Positions 13,025 through 13,116 of a stretch of DNA of 13,116 nt are shown here, one piece after another. The stretch is taken from contig JAISQX010000070.1 in NCBI GenBank assembly GCA_031273965.1, forward strand, positions 1-13,116, in the 5' to 3' direction. A model generated the notes under the pieces. The model ran no database searches. It was not told the DNA's origin and saw only the letters and a program-made list of their open reading frames with translations. Position 1 is the stretch's first letter. Each line of letters begins with the position of its first letter. Origin of the DNA: Clostridiales bacterium. Lineage in GTDB: Bacteria; Bacillota; Clostridia; Christensenellales; JAISNN01. The position numbers and the translations under genes were made by a program.

Positions 13025-13116
13025 AAAAAAGTTTTTCCCGCGGCAAAAGGCGACGCCCTTTCCTTGGGGGAAAGGGCGTCGCCGGAGAAACTTTTGTTGA
13101 AAAAACACTAGCGAAA
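13024..13116 (+). repeat. Repeat copy B with 35-bp perfect hairpin, right of hicAB
   Basis: Starts GAAAAAAGTTTTTCCCGCGG and then CAAAAGGCGACGC, matching copy A at 11899-11932. It continues into a perfect 15-bp stem, GGCGACGCCCTTTCC (13049-13063) and GGAAAGGGCGTCGCC (13069-13083), around TTGGG. An outer, imperfect arm pairs AAAAGTTTTTCCC-like sequence (13027-13039) with GGAGAAACTTTT (13084-13095). The right end, GGAGAAACTTTTGTTGAAAA, resembles the segment at 2636. The copy may continue past the window edge. Confidence 0.65.

Overview
All confidently called genes in this window lie on the minus strand, so transcription runs from high to low coordinates. The organism looks like an anaerobic, gut-type member of the Clostridia (Bacillota). 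Evidence for this: strong AGGAGG-type ribosome sites, textbook SigA promoters (TTGACA-N17-TATAAT), mini-RNase III next to glutamyl-tRNA synthetase, a BspA-type leucine-rich-repeat lipoprotein, and poly-A/T-rich gaps holding a dispersed GGAGAAA(A)CTTTTTgAAAAAA repeat family. Base composition is mixed (GC-rich codons, very AT-rich gaps). I cannot assign a genus; an uncultured Christensenellales-like lineage is only a guess.

Layout from right to left, in the direction of transcription. (a) 12.1-13.1 kb holds a HicA-HicB toxin-antitoxin pair with a consensus promoter and an overlapping palindromic operator. Just upstream of it are an 81-bp nested inverted-repeat element and a 35-bp hairpin. Similar repeat sequence also lies on the other side of the pair (11.9 kb), so the module sits between two same-orientation repeat copies. 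(b) 9.1-11.9 kb holds two membrane metalloproteases: a CPBP/CAAX-type intramembrane protease and a membrane-spanning M28 aminopeptidase-like protein. The second is followed by a clear intrinsic terminator. (c) 5.0-9.1 kb holds a LysR-type regulator followed 33 bp later by a large InlB/BspA-type surface lipoprotein, probably co-transcribed. (d) 1.1-5.0 kb holds an acyl-CoA synthetase-like AMP-forming ligase, then mini-RNase III (mrnC, TTG start), then gltX, which ends in a terminator. (e) 0-0.85 kb holds a consensus promoter behind A/T tracts. It reads through a roughly 520-nt leader containing a degenerate ~53-bp tandem array and then into a truncated membrane-anchored or secreted protein cut by the window edge.

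No tRNA, rRNA, CRISPR array or transposase gene was seen. The least explained stretches are the repeat-filled leader at 350-767 and the repeat and hairpin elements bracketing hicAB. I found no large undescribed gene system; the novelty, if any, is in these non-coding and repeat structures.
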